This document shows, piece by piece, positions 12,168 through 22,400 of a DNA stretch of 64,000 nt. The notes under the pieces are model-generated. The model did no database searches. It was not told where the DNA came from and saw nothing but the letters and a program-made list of their open reading frames with translations. The translations under genes and the position numbers were made by a program. How positions within the stretch are numbered: position 1 is the first letter of the stretch; the number at the start of each line of letters is the position of its first letter. Source of the DNA: Velthaea sp965214335 (GTDB taxonomy: Bacteria > Vulcanimicrobiota > Vulcanimicrobiia > Vulcanimicrobiales > Vulcanimicrobiaceae); assembly GCA_965214335.1 (NCBI GenBank), contig CBDCBO010000002.1, positions 38,964-102,963 of the forward strand, given 5' to 3'.

Positions 12168-12521
12168 GTGCGAACACGTCGCTGGATTATCTTTGCCGTC
12201 GCTGCGATCGGCTTCTTTATTATTGCGCTCAACGGGGAGATCTACAATCTCACCTCACCGCCGAGTTTGAGCTGGCACGTGGTATTACGCAAATCATATA
12301 GCATCGTCGCGTTTGCGCTCGTCGGCGCGGCGTACACGTGGGCGTCGGGAGCTTCGATCGTGACGACGGCGCTCGTGGTTGCCTTCTATAGCGGTCTTAT
12401 CGAAGTCGGCCAAAAGGTGACGTACCACCACGAACCGCTGCTTTGGAACGCCATCGACGTTGTCTTCGGTGCTGTCGGCGGTGCGCTCGGCCCGCTTATC
12501 CCCGGGACTCGCGCGAAATAA
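12168..12521 (+). CDS. Small membrane protein, VanZ-like
   Basis: The product has 117 residues beginning with GTG at 12168. Four hydrophobic segments are visible (about 6-24, 38-58, 62-80 and 95-112), with a conserved-looking segment between them (SGLIEVGQKVTYHHE). The size, helix pattern and a Glu-containing turn resemble VanZ-family proteins, whose biochemical role is not settled. Its 3' end overlaps the convergent gene by 26 bases. The family call is tentative. Confidence 0.6.
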   Translation: MRTRRWIIFAVAAIGFFIIALNGEIYNLTSPPSLSWHVVLRKSYSIVAFALVGAAYTWASGASIVTTALVVAFYSGLIEVGQKVTYHHEPLLWNAIDVVFGAVGGALGPLIPGTRAK

Positions 12522-13107
12522 GCCGCAAGTATTTGCGCTGCACGAATGCGTCGTCAGCTTCAACAATTTTAAAAGCTTCCTCGCGTACTTGGGCCGCGAG
12601 CTGCTTACGCATCGCCAGCGCTCGGTCAAGGTCGCGGAACGCGTGCTCGAATGCTTCACCGTCGAGCTCACCGACTTGCCGCTTGAGCCGCGCGATATCG
12701 GCGTTGACTTGATGCGCGAGCTGCGCGCTCACCTCGGTCTCGACGGCGCGGATGCGCTCGAGCAGTGCGGCCAATTCCTCAATGGTGGGCAACCCGTACG
12801 CGCTGCGCGCGGGTTCTTGCGCGCGGCCGGAGCGCACGGCCGCGTCCTTGCCCGGAGCATCGAAGTTCGGATACAGCCGCACGATCGACGGAATCTTCTG
12901 CGGGCCCTTGGGCGACTGTAGACCTTGGGCGATGCCCGCGTCGATGAGCCGCGTCCGGAGTGACGTATCGCCGATCACCTTGAGAAATTGCGGATCGACC
13001 CCGGACGGACGGCGTGCCGTGCCGAAGAAGTCATTATCGCGGGCCTCGGGAAGCTCTTTTGCTTTTTCCCAAAGTCCGGCTCGCGCGTTACGAGTTACGG
13101 AATTCAT
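12496..13107 (-). CDS. Hypothetical protein with charged helical C-terminus
   Basis: The product has 203 residues. I do not recognise it. The N-terminal half is Arg and Pro rich with short motifs (NDFFGTARRPSGVDPQFL); the C-terminal half (about 110-195) is strongly helical and charged, with heptad-like spacing suggesting a coiled coil. No signal peptide or membrane segment is present. It is convergent with the VanZ-like gene and its start lies 60 bases from the divergent ABC-F gene. The minus strand is preferred over the open plus-strand frame because of the balanced composition. Confidence 0.6.
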   Translation of the reverse strand: MNSVTRNARAGLWEKAKELPEARDNDFFGTARRPSGVDPQFLKVIGDTSLRTRLIDAGIAQGLQSPKGPQKIPSIVRLYPNFDAPGKDAAVRSGRAQEPARSAYGLPTIEELAALLERIRAVETEVSAQLAHQVNADIARLKRQVGELDGEAFEHAFRDLDRALAMRKQLAAQVREEAFKIVEADDAFVQRKYLRLISRESRG

Positions 13108-13133
13108 AGTGAGTTGGGAGTTACGCGGTCAAG

Positions 13134-13162
13134 TTGACCCTGCCTTGTAACACCACTATCTA
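13134..13162 (+). promoter_or_regulatory. Promoter of the ABC-F gene, apparently leaderless
   Basis: TTGACC at 13134-13139 and TATCTA at 13157-13162 are 17 bases apart. The ATG of the ABC-F gene begins at 13168, five bases after the -10 box, so transcription would start at or next to the A of the start codon. No Shine-Dalgarno sequence is present. Confidence 0.6.
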
Positions 13163-13167
13163 TCTTT

Positions 13168-14964
13168 ATGGAATTACTTCGCTTCACCAATGTATCTCGT
13201 CACTACGGTGCCAACGAGGTCTTCACGGGCCTATCGGGGGTCATCCGCGACGGTGATAAAGTTGCACTCGTCGGCCCCAACGGCGCCGGCAAATCGTCAC
13301 TCGTGCGCATCCTCGTGGGCGCCGATAGCCCCGATGGGGGCACGCTTGCGCACCTGCGCGATTCGCGCTTCGGCTATCTTGCGCAGGATGCCGCCGAAGG
13401 CGGACCACAGACTTTAGGTGCGGCGTTTGCCGAAGCGCTCGAGCGTGGCCAAGCGCACGAATGGGAAATGCGTTCGACCCTCAATCGGTTCGGCTTCGGC
13501 GACACGGATCTCGACCGGCCACTCACCGAATTTTCCGGCGGTCAGCGTACGCGGGCACTGCTGGCCCGCACGCTACTCGAACGGCCCGACTGGCTGCTCC
13601 TCGACGAGCCGACCAATCACCTCGATCTCGATACCGTTCGTTGGTTGGAGTCGTTTGTCGCCGGCGACAATCGAGCCTATTTGATCGTTTCCCACGACCG
13701 GTTCTTTCTCGAAACGGTGGCCAATCAAATCTGGGAACTCGACCGCGGCGAGTTGACCGTGTACGACGTTAAGCCGGGTCGGGCGTACACCGACTTTCTC
13801 GAACAGCGCGAGATCCGGCGCGAACAGCAACGGCGCGATTATCAGACTGCGCAAACCGAACGCAAACGGCAGCGCGCGGTCATCGAAGAACTCAAGACGC
13901 ACGGTTCGCACAACTACAGTCACGTTCGCAGCCGGGAAAAGGCATTCGCCCGCGTAGATCTCGTCGACGCCCCGCGTTCGGACAAGCGCGCGATCGGCGT
14001 TGGGCTGACCGCGGCGCGGCGCGCCACGAACGGCATGGCGATCGAGGTCGCCGGTTTGACCAAAGCGTATGACGAGACGCTCTTCGCCGACGTCGACGCA
14101 TCGTTCACGCGCGGTGACCGGGTAGCGATCGTGGGACCCAACGGCGCCGGGAAAACGACTTTCCTGCGCATTCTTAGCGGTGAAGGCATACCCGATCGAG
14201 GTACCGTTCGCTATGGTACCGGCTTAACGACGGCAGCCTACTCGCAGAGTTCGGTCGACGACTTAGCCGCCGGCGACACCGCGGCCGAGGCGGTGATGCG
14301 GATGGGGGTGACCGACGAAGAAGCGCGCGGACTGTTGGGTCGCTTAAATCTCGGCGGCAATTCGGGCGACAAGCCCGTCGAAGCGTTTTCGGGCGGCGAG
14401 CGGCGGCGGATCATGCTCGCGCGGCTCATGGCGCAACGCGCCGACTGTTTATTCCTCGATGAGCCGACGAACGACTTGGATATCCCAAGCCGCGAAGCGC
14501 TCGAGGAGGTTCTCGCGTCGTACGAAGGCGCGCTCTTCGTCGTCTCGCACGACCGGTATTTGCTCAAACGACTCGCCGGCCGTGTCTTGTCCATCCGCAA
14601 CGGCGAGGCGACGATCGTCGACGGTGACTATGATACGTACGAGCGCTTCGAGCACGCGGCGCGCAAGAGTGCGGCGCCGGCGAAAGCTGCGGCGAAAACC
14701 GAGCCGGTGAAGGTGAACCGCAAAGCGGCGCACCAGACAAAGCTCGACGTCGGCCGACGTAAGCGCGCCGTCACGGAGGCCGAGCAACGCGTCTCGGATC
14801 TCGAAGCCCAGCGAGCCGAACTCGAACGGCGGTTTGCGGCGCCCGGCGTCTACGACGACCCGGTTACCGTCGTGACGCTGCAGCGAGACCTCGACCGCGT
14901 CCGCGGTGAAAGTGAAAAAGCTATGACGCTCTGGGAACGTGCCGTCCAAGCGATGGAAACCTAA
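13168..14964 (+). CDS. ABC-F family ATPase
   Basis: The product has 598 residues with two ABC domains and no membrane segments, the ABC-F plan. Domain 1 has GPNGAGKSS, the signature FSGGQRTR and LLLDEPTNHLD; domain 2 has GPNGAGKTT, FSGGERRR and LFLDEPTNDLD. The charged linker between them (about 210-270, rich in Arg/Gln/Glu) and a C-terminal coiled coil (about 520-598) also fit. ABC-F proteins act on ribosomes, as translation factors or in antibiotic protection. The C-terminal coiled coil is reminiscent of Uup/YdiF types, but the subgroup cannot be fixed by reading. Confidence 0.95.
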   Translation: MELLRFTNVSRHYGANEVFTGLSGVIRDGDKVALVGPNGAGKSSLVRILVGADSPDGGTLAHLRDSRFGYLAQDAAEGGPQTLGAAFAEALERGQAHEWEMRSTLNRFGFGDTDLDRPLTEFSGGQRTRALLARTLLERPDWLLLDEPTNHLDLDTVRWLESFVAGDNRAYLIVSHDRFFLETVANQIWELDRGELTVYDVKPGRAYTDFLEQREIRREQQRRDYQTAQTERKRQRAVIEELKTHGSHNYSHVRSREKAFARVDLVDAPRSDKRAIGVGLTAARRATNGMAIEVAGLTKAYDETLFADVDASFTRGDRVAIVGPNGAGKTTFLRILSGEGIPDRGTVRYGTGLTTAAYSQSSVDDLAAGDTAAEAVMRMGVTDEEARGLLGRLNLGGNSGDKPVEAFSGGERRRIMLARLMAQRADCLFLDEPTNDLDIPSREALEEVLASYEGALFVVSHDRYLLKRLAGRVLSIRNGEATIVDGDYDTYERFEHAARKSAAPAKAAAKTEPVKVNRKAAHQTKLDVGRRKRAVTEAEQRVSDLEAQRAELERRFAAPGVYDDPVTVVTLQRDLDRVRGESEKAMTLWERAVQAMET

Positions 14965-14998
14965 ACCGGGCCCGGACTCGTCGAGCCGGCTAAACGCT

Positions 14999-15841
14999 CT
15001 AGCATCGTTTGCCCTCTACCCAAGTCGCGCCGTTTACTCCTGGCCGTTCGGGCAGGTCGCCGGTGAGACGCACGACCAATACCGTCGAGTCGTCGCGCAG
15101 TTCATCGTTGGCATACGCTTTGACGGTTTCGAAAATACATGTTGCGAGCTGGTGCGGCGGCTGGGTGCGGTTCGCGACGATGGTTTCGCACAGCCGGTCG
15201 ATGGTGAAGAGCTCGCCCCGTTCGTTGGTCGCTTCGGTGAGGCCGTCGGTGTACAGGACGATCGTATCGCCGGGTCCGGCCGGCAACGTTGTCTGTGCGT
15301 AGGTCGCACCAGCGTTGACCCCGAGCACCAGACCGTGCGCCTGCGTCACTTCGACGTCCGCCGCAGCGGAGCGTAAGATGAGCGCGGGTTCGTGGCCGGC
15401 ATTGACGAACCGGAAGGTGCCTGCGCCGGGGTCGACCACACCACACAAGAACGTGACGAATGAATCGTGGTCGACGTCGTTGACGACGACGGTGTTGGCG
15501 TGCTTGACCAACAGAGCGAGATCGTCGATGCCCATCGCGGTGAGTAAGCCGCGCACGAGATAGCGCAGCATGAGTGCGTTGAGGGCGGCGGCCAGCGACT
15601 TGCCCGAAGCATCGCCCAGGCAGAAGATGATGCTCTGTCCGTTGTGGTCGAGCAGGTCGAGATAGTCGCCGCCGACGAGTCGCGACGGTTCGGCACGGAA
15701 GCCGATTTCAACACCGGGAACGGCCGGGATCGCGACATCGAGGAGTGCGCGTGAAATGCGATCGGCCGCCAAGTCGAAGTGACGTTGCGCATCGATCCCG
15801 AACGTAAACGCCGCGATCGCTCGTTTGATGGAGGTATCCAT
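14999..15841 (-). CDS. SpoIIE/RsbU-type serine phosphatase
   Basis: The product has 280 residues. The PP2C-like SpoIIE domain covers about residues 40-265 with the expected metal-binding acidic motifs: VGGDYLDLL, FCLGDASGKSL, YTDGLTEATNERGE and DDSTVLVV. A short N-terminal region lacks an obvious sensor domain. Proteins of this kind dephosphorylate anti-sigma-factor antagonists in partner-switching pathways. No STAS or anti-sigma kinase gene lies beside it, so its target is elsewhere. It is divergent from alkB and ends next to the ABC-F gene. Confidence 0.9.
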   Translation of the reverse strand: MDTSIKRAIAAFTFGIDAQRHFDLAADRISRALLDVAIPAVPGVEIGFRAEPSRLVGGDYLDLLDHNGQSIIFCLGDASGKSLAAALNALMLRYLVRGLLTAMGIDDLALLVKHANTVVVNDVDHDSFVTFLCGVVDPGAGTFRFVNAGHEPALILRSAAADVEVTQAHGLVLGVNAGATYAQTTLPAGPGDTIVLYTDGLTEATNERGELFTIDRLCETIVANRTQPPHQLATCIFETVKAYANDELRDDSTVLVVRLTGDLPERPGVNGATWVEGKRC

Positions 15842-15911
15842 CCGAGCGGCTTCGTGTCCGGTCAGCGGATACTTTCGCCCTCGCCCGCCGGCAGGGCAAA
15901 TTCACCTCGAA

Positions 15912-15925
15912 CGAACATACGTTCG
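15912..15925 (+). promoter_or_regulatory. SOS-box-like LexA site before alkB
   Basis: CGAAC-ATAC-GTTCG at 15912-15925 fits the CGAAC-RNRY-GTTCG form of the LexA operator known from Bacillus and mycobacteria at every fixed position. It ends nine bases before the alkB start codon, where a bound repressor would block transcription. Confidence 0.6.
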
Positions 15926-15934
15926 ATACCGGTT

Positions 15935-16561
15935 ATGCGACAATTAACGCTTTTTGCATCAGCTGCGGAACCCACCGTCGTGGTCGGCGACCGCGGCGAT
16001 GTTCGATACATTCGCGGCTTTCTCGATCCGGCGGCCGCACGCGAACTCTTTGCCGAATTGCACCGTTCGACGAACTGGCAAGCCGATTCGCGGATGATGT
16101 ACGGCCGGCGCGTTTTGGTCCCGCGGGAAACCGCCGCCCGCGGAGCGGACTGCCCGCAGGATTGGAGTCCGGCGCTCGTGCGCGCGCGTAGCGGCATTGA
16201 AACGCTGCTGCATACGGCGTTTGACTATGTCTTCATCAATCGCTATCGCGACGGCAACGACAGCGTGGCTTGGCATGCCGATAACGACGCTCGTGACGAT
16301 GCGCGCCGGATCATCGCTTCACTGAGCCTGGGCGCGACGCGCTCGTTCGAGATTCGGCCGCGCCGGGCCAGCGGTCTCGAGCATAAGAAGATCGCCGTCG
16401 AATTGTCCGACGGCGACCTGATCGTCATGCGCGGTGCGACGCAACTCAACTACGAGCACCGCGTCCCCAAGGAACCGCGCATTGCCGGCGAGCGCATCAA
16501 CCTCACGTTTCGTCAGCATCGCCCGCGCGACGGCGCCCTTACAGCGCCGTCGGCCCCGTAA
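15935..16561 (+). CDS. alkB: AlkB-like 2-oxoglutarate/Fe(II) dioxygenase
   Basis: The product has 208 residues from the ATG at 15935. It carries the AlkB catalytic set: INRYRDGNDSVAWHADND gives the HxD pair (His114, Asp116), YEHRVPK gives the distal His175, and ERINLTFR gives Arg187 and Arg193 for 2-oxoglutarate. This family removes alkyl groups from DNA bases by oxidation. The length and motifs resemble the eukaryote-type ALKBH2/3-like bacterial members more than E. coli AlkB. An SOS-box-like palindrome precedes it. The 3' end overlaps the convergent M16 peptidase gene by 23 bases. Confidence 0.93.
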   Translation: MRQLTLFASAAEPTVVVGDRGDVRYIRGFLDPAAARELFAELHRSTNWQADSRMMYGRRVLVPRETAARGADCPQDWSPALVRARSGIETLLHTAFDYVFINRYRDGNDSVAWHADNDARDDARRIIASLSLGATRSFEIRPRRASGLEHKKIAVELSDGDLIVMRGATQLNYEHRVPKEPRIAGERINLTFRQHRPRDGALTAPSAP

Positions 16562-19220
16562 TGACGCGCACGAAGTCGTTCGGTCGAATCCATTTCGCGA
16601 GCGCCGCCTGCACCGTCGCGGGTGACGCGGCCAACATCGCCGCCGCTTCGCGACTAAATTCGTCGATCGGCTGTTCGCGCGCGGCGGTCGTCAAGAACTG
16701 CGAACCGATGCCCTCGTAAGACTCGACCGAAACGGGCAACTCACCCAGGACGAGCGCCTTGGCCCGCGTCAGCCGGTCGCCATCGAGCGGCGTATGCTGC
16801 AGCTTGGTCAGATCGTCGATCACGAGCCGTTCGGCGCGACCGATGTTCTGCGGATCGGCGCCGTAGCTCACGGCGAACGTCGAGCGATTGTGGCCACCCG
16901 TTAGGTTGGAAGAAACGCTGTAGACATAGCCGTGCAATTCGCGCAGATCGTGGAAGAGCAGCGAAGCATAGAAACCGCCCGACAGCACCGTATTGGCCAG
17001 ACGAAGAACGGGATAGTCGGCGTCATTATAAGTCAACGGCAGCGTCTCGGACAGGCCGACTTCGGATTGGATGCGGCCAGTCGCCGGAATGGTGGTCGAA
17101 TGAGCCGCGTTCGGCTTGACTTTGGGCGGATACAGATCGGGTTTGGGGCCGCTGGCGGTCCAGGCGCCGAAGTACTTTTCGACCGCGACTCGCGCGGCGG
17201 CGGGCGTAATATCGCCGATTACGACGATGGTCGTAAGATCGGGCCGGTACGTTGCTGCGTAATTCGCCTTGACGTCGTCGAGCGTGATCTTCGCCGCCGA
17301 AACCGGAGTTGCGGTGCGCCGCGCCGGATCACCAGGCGGATATAATGCTTGAACCAATGCTTGTCGCGCCAGGTAGTCCGGGCTTTTTACCGTGCCGGTG
17401 AGTTCGCCGACGGTTTGCGCTTTCACAATCTGGAAGGCGTTAGCCGGGAAGGCCGGATGCAGTTCATCATCGGCGAGCAGTTGCATGCCGCGATCGAAAT
17501 TGGCCGTCAAGACGTCGAGCGAAAAGCCCGGTCCGGTACTGACGTCGGCGGCGATCTTATCGAGTTCGGCTTGATATGCGAGCCGGTCGTACGTGGTCGT
17601 ACCGAAGGGCAGCAATCCACTTACCATGCCGTCAACGCCCTCTTTTCCGGCGGGATCTTGCAAACCGGCATTCATGCCGATCTGGCCACGTACGACGATG
17701 GTATGCGAGATCGCTTCGGGCTGGACGATGAGCTTGATGCCGTTGGGCAAGATCGAGACGTCAGGTGCTAGTTTCGATTGTGGAACCGCCAGATTAGCCA
17801 AGACATCGCGCGCGAACGCCGGCAGGCCGGTGTGTTCGGTCGGCACGACGGTGTTATCTTCGCCGACCCGCCCTCCGCCCGAGCCGCCGGCGGCTGCCGA
17901 CTTGGGAGTCGCGATTGCAATGGTCGCGGTGGCGTTATCGTAGTAGGTGCGCAGAACGCGGTTGACGTCCGCGGGCGTCACGCGTTGGAGCCCGGCGAGA
18001 TCTTCGTCGGGCGTGCGGTTTTCGACCGTTAGGGTTTGACTCCATAACGTTGCCAAGCCTTGAACGGAGTTGCGCGAGAATTCCGCTTGGGCCACTTCGC
18101 GCTGTTTGGCAACTTCAATGAGATCGGCGGGCAAGCCGGTTTTTTTGTAACCGTCGATGACGGCTTTGATGTCGCTTACCGCCGACGTGCCCGGCGTCGT
18201 GACGGCCACCGCCGAGCCGACGATTGAGAAACCGGCTTTGGGATACGTCTGCGCTTGAGCGAAGGTCTGTAGCGCCTTGCCCGAGGCCTGTAGCTCGAAG
18301 AGCGCGCCGCGTTCGCTGTTGAGCACGTCGTTGAGAATTTCGCTGGCGAAATAGTCCGGATCGGCGTAGCCGGGCACGCGGTATCCAACGAAGCCGAGCG
18401 TAACGGGTTGATCGCTGTCGTCCGTAAAGGTGGCAGCGGTGAGCGGCTGCAGCTTGACCGGCGCGCGAGCCGGTAGCGGCCTAGCCGGAATGCCCTCGAA
18501 GAGCGCCCGAACTTTCGCGATCGTCGCTTGCGGATCGACGTCGCCCGCAATGACGTAAATCGCGTTATTCGGATGGTACCACCGATCGTAAAAGGCCTGC
18601 AGATCGGGCGCTTGGATCTGCTTGAAACTCGCAACGGTGCCGAGCCCCGGATCGGCGTACGGCGTGCCGGCCATGATATGCGTCAGCATCTTCTGATTCA
18701 ACCGGAAAAACGCGTCGCTGTTATCGCGCGTAACTTCCTGGGTGATCGCGCCGCGTTCCTGATCCCATAACGCTTGGGAGTCGAGTACGCCCTGGGCGCG
18801 CGAGGCTTCGAGGTGCAGGGCGATATCGAGATATTGGGCCGGCATCTCGAAAAAGAACTGGGTCATTTCGTTTTCTGTGTCGGCGTTGAAATTGCCGCCC
18901 GTAATGGCCGTCGTGTCGGCGAATTGGGACGCCGTCAATGTCTTGCTGCCGCGAAACAGCATGTGTTCCTGCGCGTGCGCCAAGCCCGTGATGGGTTCGT
19001 CGTCGGCACCGGCTTTATAGTTGAGCCAGGTCGAGACAACCGGCGCGAGCGGATCGCGCAATACCACGACCTGCAGGCCGTTTTTCAATGTCGCCCGCGT
19101 CACGTCGACGCTTGCGGACGTGGCCGCACGCGCCCCCGTCGATGCCGGGGCACAGAGTCCGACGGCTGCAACGATAGCGAACAAGCGAGTTACAAGATTC
19201 AAGCGACAACGTTCTCCCAT
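16539..19220 (-). CDS. Secreted M16-family zinc metallopeptidase (two-module)
   Basis: The product has up to 893 residues with a signal peptide (LVTRLFAIVAAVGLCAPAS). The first M16 module has the inverted zinc motif HAQEH (about residues 82-86) and a downstream Glu in WDQERGAITQEV. The second module, from about residue 470, lacks HxxEH, as usual for the non-catalytic half of pitrilysin-like enzymes. The protein should act in the periplasm. The ATG at 19220 overlaps a GGGAG motif, so a TTG six codons downstream, which still keeps the signal peptide, may be the true start. It is divergent from a TonB receptor gene. Confidence 0.93.
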   Translation of the reverse strand: MGERCRLNLVTRLFAIVAAVGLCAPASTGARAATSASVDVTRATLKNGLQVVVLRDPLAPVVSTWLNYKAGADDEPITGLAHAQEHMLFRGSKTLTASQFADTTAITGGNFNADTENEMTQFFFEMPAQYLDIALHLEASRAQGVLDSQALWDQERGAITQEVTRDNSDAFFRLNQKMLTHIMAGTPYADPGLGTVASFKQIQAPDLQAFYDRWYHPNNAIYVIAGDVDPQATIAKVRALFEGIPARPLPARAPVKLQPLTAATFTDDSDQPVTLGFVGYRVPGYADPDYFASEILNDVLNSERGALFELQASGKALQTFAQAQTYPKAGFSIVGSAVAVTTPGTSAVSDIKAVIDGYKKTGLPADLIEVAKQREVAQAEFSRNSVQGLATLWSQTLTVENRTPDEDLAGLQRVTPADVNRVLRTYYDNATATIAIATPKSAAAGGSGGGRVGEDNTVVPTEHTGLPAFARDVLANLAVPQSKLAPDVSILPNGIKLIVQPEAISHTIVVRGQIGMNAGLQDPAGKEGVDGMVSGLLPFGTTTYDRLAYQAELDKIAADVSTGPGFSLDVLTANFDRGMQLLADDELHPAFPANAFQIVKAQTVGELTGTVKSPDYLARQALVQALYPPGDPARRTATPVSAAKITLDDVKANYAATYRPDLTTIVVIGDITPAAARVAVEKYFGAWTASGPKPDLYPPKVKPNAAHSTTIPATGRIQSEVGLSETLPLTYNDADYPVLRLANTVLSGGFYASLLFHDLRELHGYVYSVSSNLTGGHNRSTFAVSYGADPQNIGRAERLVIDDLTKLQHTPLDGDRLTRAKALVLGELPVSVESYEGIGSQFLTTAAREQPIDEFSREAAAMLAASPATVQAALAKWIRPNDFVRVITGPTAL

Positions 19221-19455
19221 TTGTTTTTCCGGCGCGCTAGGGTTCCAGCGACGTCATACTCGCACCGCCTAAGATCGTTTCGGCTAGCCGCGTTTGGAAG
19301 GACGATTCACCCGGGGCGGTCGTGCGCCTTAGGCCCAAAGGGTATCGCGCCGGCCATTTCGCATACCACGTCCCTCCAGTTGTCTATACATCCGGGCGCT
19401 TGGCAACGGTATGATTGACGCCAATCGCTACCCGTTTCGTGGGAGAGAATCTTTG

Positions 19456-22400
19456 GTGGTATATCTTCGCCGACTCTATGTCGTCGCGCTCATTGCTATC
19501 TGGTCGCTTGCTTGTGCGAGCCCCATAGAGGCCGGAACGACGGGTGGTATCACCGGACGCATCATCGATGCGCAGACCCGGTTGCCGGTTGCCGGCGCCA
19601 AAGTTTCGGCCACCGCGCCTTCCGGTACGGCCAGCGCCACAACGAACGCGCAGGGTGCGTACGCGTTGCTTTCGCTGGCACCCGACACGTATGTGTTGAC
19701 CATCGATGCGGCCGGCTACACAACCTTCGCCCAAGCGGGCGTGACGATCGCGGCCGACCAGACGCAGACGCTGGGCCTATCGCTCACCAAGCTCTTACAG
19801 ACCATCGGCCGCACCACATCGCGGTCGCTGACTGATCTAGTGAAACCGGGTGCGACCAGCGACACCTACTCGATTGGTGCCGCGACGGCCGCGGCGGGTG
19901 CGGCGTTAGGGGGTCCGGGCGGTGTCGATCAAGCCTACAGCGGGCTTGCGCTCGTACCGGGCGTGTACGTGCCGCAGGGCCAGCAAGGCTGGTATCAGCC
20001 AATCTATATTCGGGGCGGCGACCAGGATCAGATCGGTTACGAACTCGACGGTATTCCGGCCAACCGCTCCTATGACAACGCGCCGATGTCGCTACTGTCG
20101 AATATCGGAACGCAAGAACTGCAAGTGTATACCGGTGGCGCCAGCGCCTCATCCGACGGACAGGGCATCTCGGGCTATGTGAACTCGGTCGTGAAAACGG
20201 GCACGAAACCCGGTTTCGCCACGCTCGATTATGGCTTCGGCGGGCCGACGGGGTACCAAAAAGGGACCTTCGAGGTCGGCGGCGTCAGCGGGCGTCTAAG
20301 CTATTATGCCGCGGCGGCGATCGTCGATCAAAGTTACCGCTATCTGGACCAAAACAACGGCACGTACCAAAACAACAACGGCTACTTCATTCCGAGCTAC
20401 GGCCTCTTATCGGCCGGCTATAACGGAACGAATAGTCCGACGGGTAGCGGCGATCTGCCCGGCTACGCTCAAGGGGCCGCGCACACGCGCGACCGCGAAA
20501 ACGTCGTGAACTTTCACTATTCACTGCCGCATCGCGACGGCAACGCGAAAGACGATCTGCAGTTTTTGTACATCACCCAAGAGCTGTGGACCGACGATTA
20601 TAGTTCTTATAACGATATCGGCGGCGCGCCCGCATTTGGTGGAGCAACGCTCAACTATCCCGATCAATACGTGTATAGCGGCCCGATCGGCGGCCCGCTG
20701 CAGCCGGCCACGAGCCAGTATTTCTTTCCCAACACGCCCGACGTGCAACGATCGTTTCAAAGCACCATCGGACCCAACGTGCGCCAAGTTTCGGACAATG
20801 GCTATAGCGTCGAGAAGCTGCAATACCAGCACAACATGGGTGACCGAGCGTATCTGCGCTTCGCGACCTACGGGTCGTATTCGAATTGGTACATTCACGG
20901 GCCGGTGTCGGATCCGTTCATCAACAATTACGAGCTGCCCAATCATACTTACGGCTACAACACGCTGTTCGCCGACCAGATCACCGACAAGCATCTGTTG
21001 ACGGTCTCGGGCTCGATCACGTCGACTCACGAATCGCGCTATTACCCGACCGGATCGTTCGCCGGCAACAACGGCGATCCCAATAGTCTCAACCCGGGCG
21101 CCGGTGCATATCCCGTTCTCGCCGGCAGCTACAAAGACGCCGGGGGCCACTGCTACGATCAGCTAACCGGCGCGTATGCAAGTTGCTTCGGCGGCGCGTC
21201 GCAAGCGACGTTCAACTCGTATACGGGCGTCTTCAATAATTACTATACGGCACCGGCCGGGACGCCCGCCGCCGCCAACGGCGCGCAGTGGATCGCCACC
21301 GAGAACGGCACCTTCGGCAATTTGAATCAGGTCGATCCAATTCTCTACGCCGCGTCGGTGAGCGACCAGTGGAATCCGACCGACAAACTCACCATCAACG
21401 CCGGCGTTCGCGTCGAAAAGTATCTCGACCGGTTCGTCAACGAATCCGCCGGTTACCCGGCCCGTCAATTTTGGATCAACTCGTACAACAACGAGTATTG
21501 CTCCGGGCCGGCCTTGACCGCGCCCATTTTGCGGACCGACGGTGCGGGTGACGTGGGCGTCAATCCGCTCACCGGCGCGCAACTTCCCTGTCCGAGCGGG
21601 ACGACGCCGGTCAATTTGAGTTTAGCTTCACCCGCGTCGGAGTCGAATTCGGTCTTCGAGCCGCGCGTCGGTGCGACGTACAACCTGAGCCCGGATCGGG
21701 TGGTTCGAGCATCGTACGGAACCTACGCTCGGCCGCCGAACGCGTCGTGGGTTCAGTACGGCGTGACGCAAGAGGATTTGGCCACCTATATCGGCGCTAA
21801 GTTCTACAGTCAGTACGGCTTCACCAGCCCCAATCACGATCTGCGGCCCGATACCTCGCATAACTTCGACCTGTCATACGAGCAGCATCTGCGCGGCACC
21901 GACCTGAGCTACAAAGTATCGCCGTATTACCGCGGCACGATGGATCAGTTCGAAAATATCTTCTTGAACTCCGGCGGCGCCGAGTCGGGCGTCAACATCG
22001 GTCGCGAGCGTACGTTCGGTGTCGAGTTCGCCTTTACCAAAGGCAGCTTCGCCCGCGATGGTTTTGCGGCGCAGCTTTCGTTCACGTACGATTATAGCCG
22101 GTTCCGGTACTCCAAGTTCGCCAGCGGTAATAGCGTGATCGATCTGATCAACAACAATCTCAAAACGTATAACGCGTATACGGCCGCCTGCGGCGCAAAC
22201 CCCAAGAACAGCATCTGCGGTACGACCACCAGCGGCGCAGCAGCCGCACCGTGCTATAGCACCGCCGGCGCCGCGGTCGGTTGCGGAACCGCCGGTGCGG
22301 TGCCGAATCCGTACTACGGGCAAGCACCGCAGAATTTATTCGATCCTAACGGTGAGTATCAGCCGTACGATGCGATTCCGGATCAGCCGTTCTTGGGCGG

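Noticed and set aside
15779..15934. A longer N-terminus for AlkB
   Set aside because: The added 52 residues are antisense to the phosphatase gene start and would place the SOS-box-like site inside the coding region.
19221..19455. CRISPR or repeat array in the divergent M16/TonB region
   Set aside because: No regularly spaced repeats are present there or elsewhere in the window.
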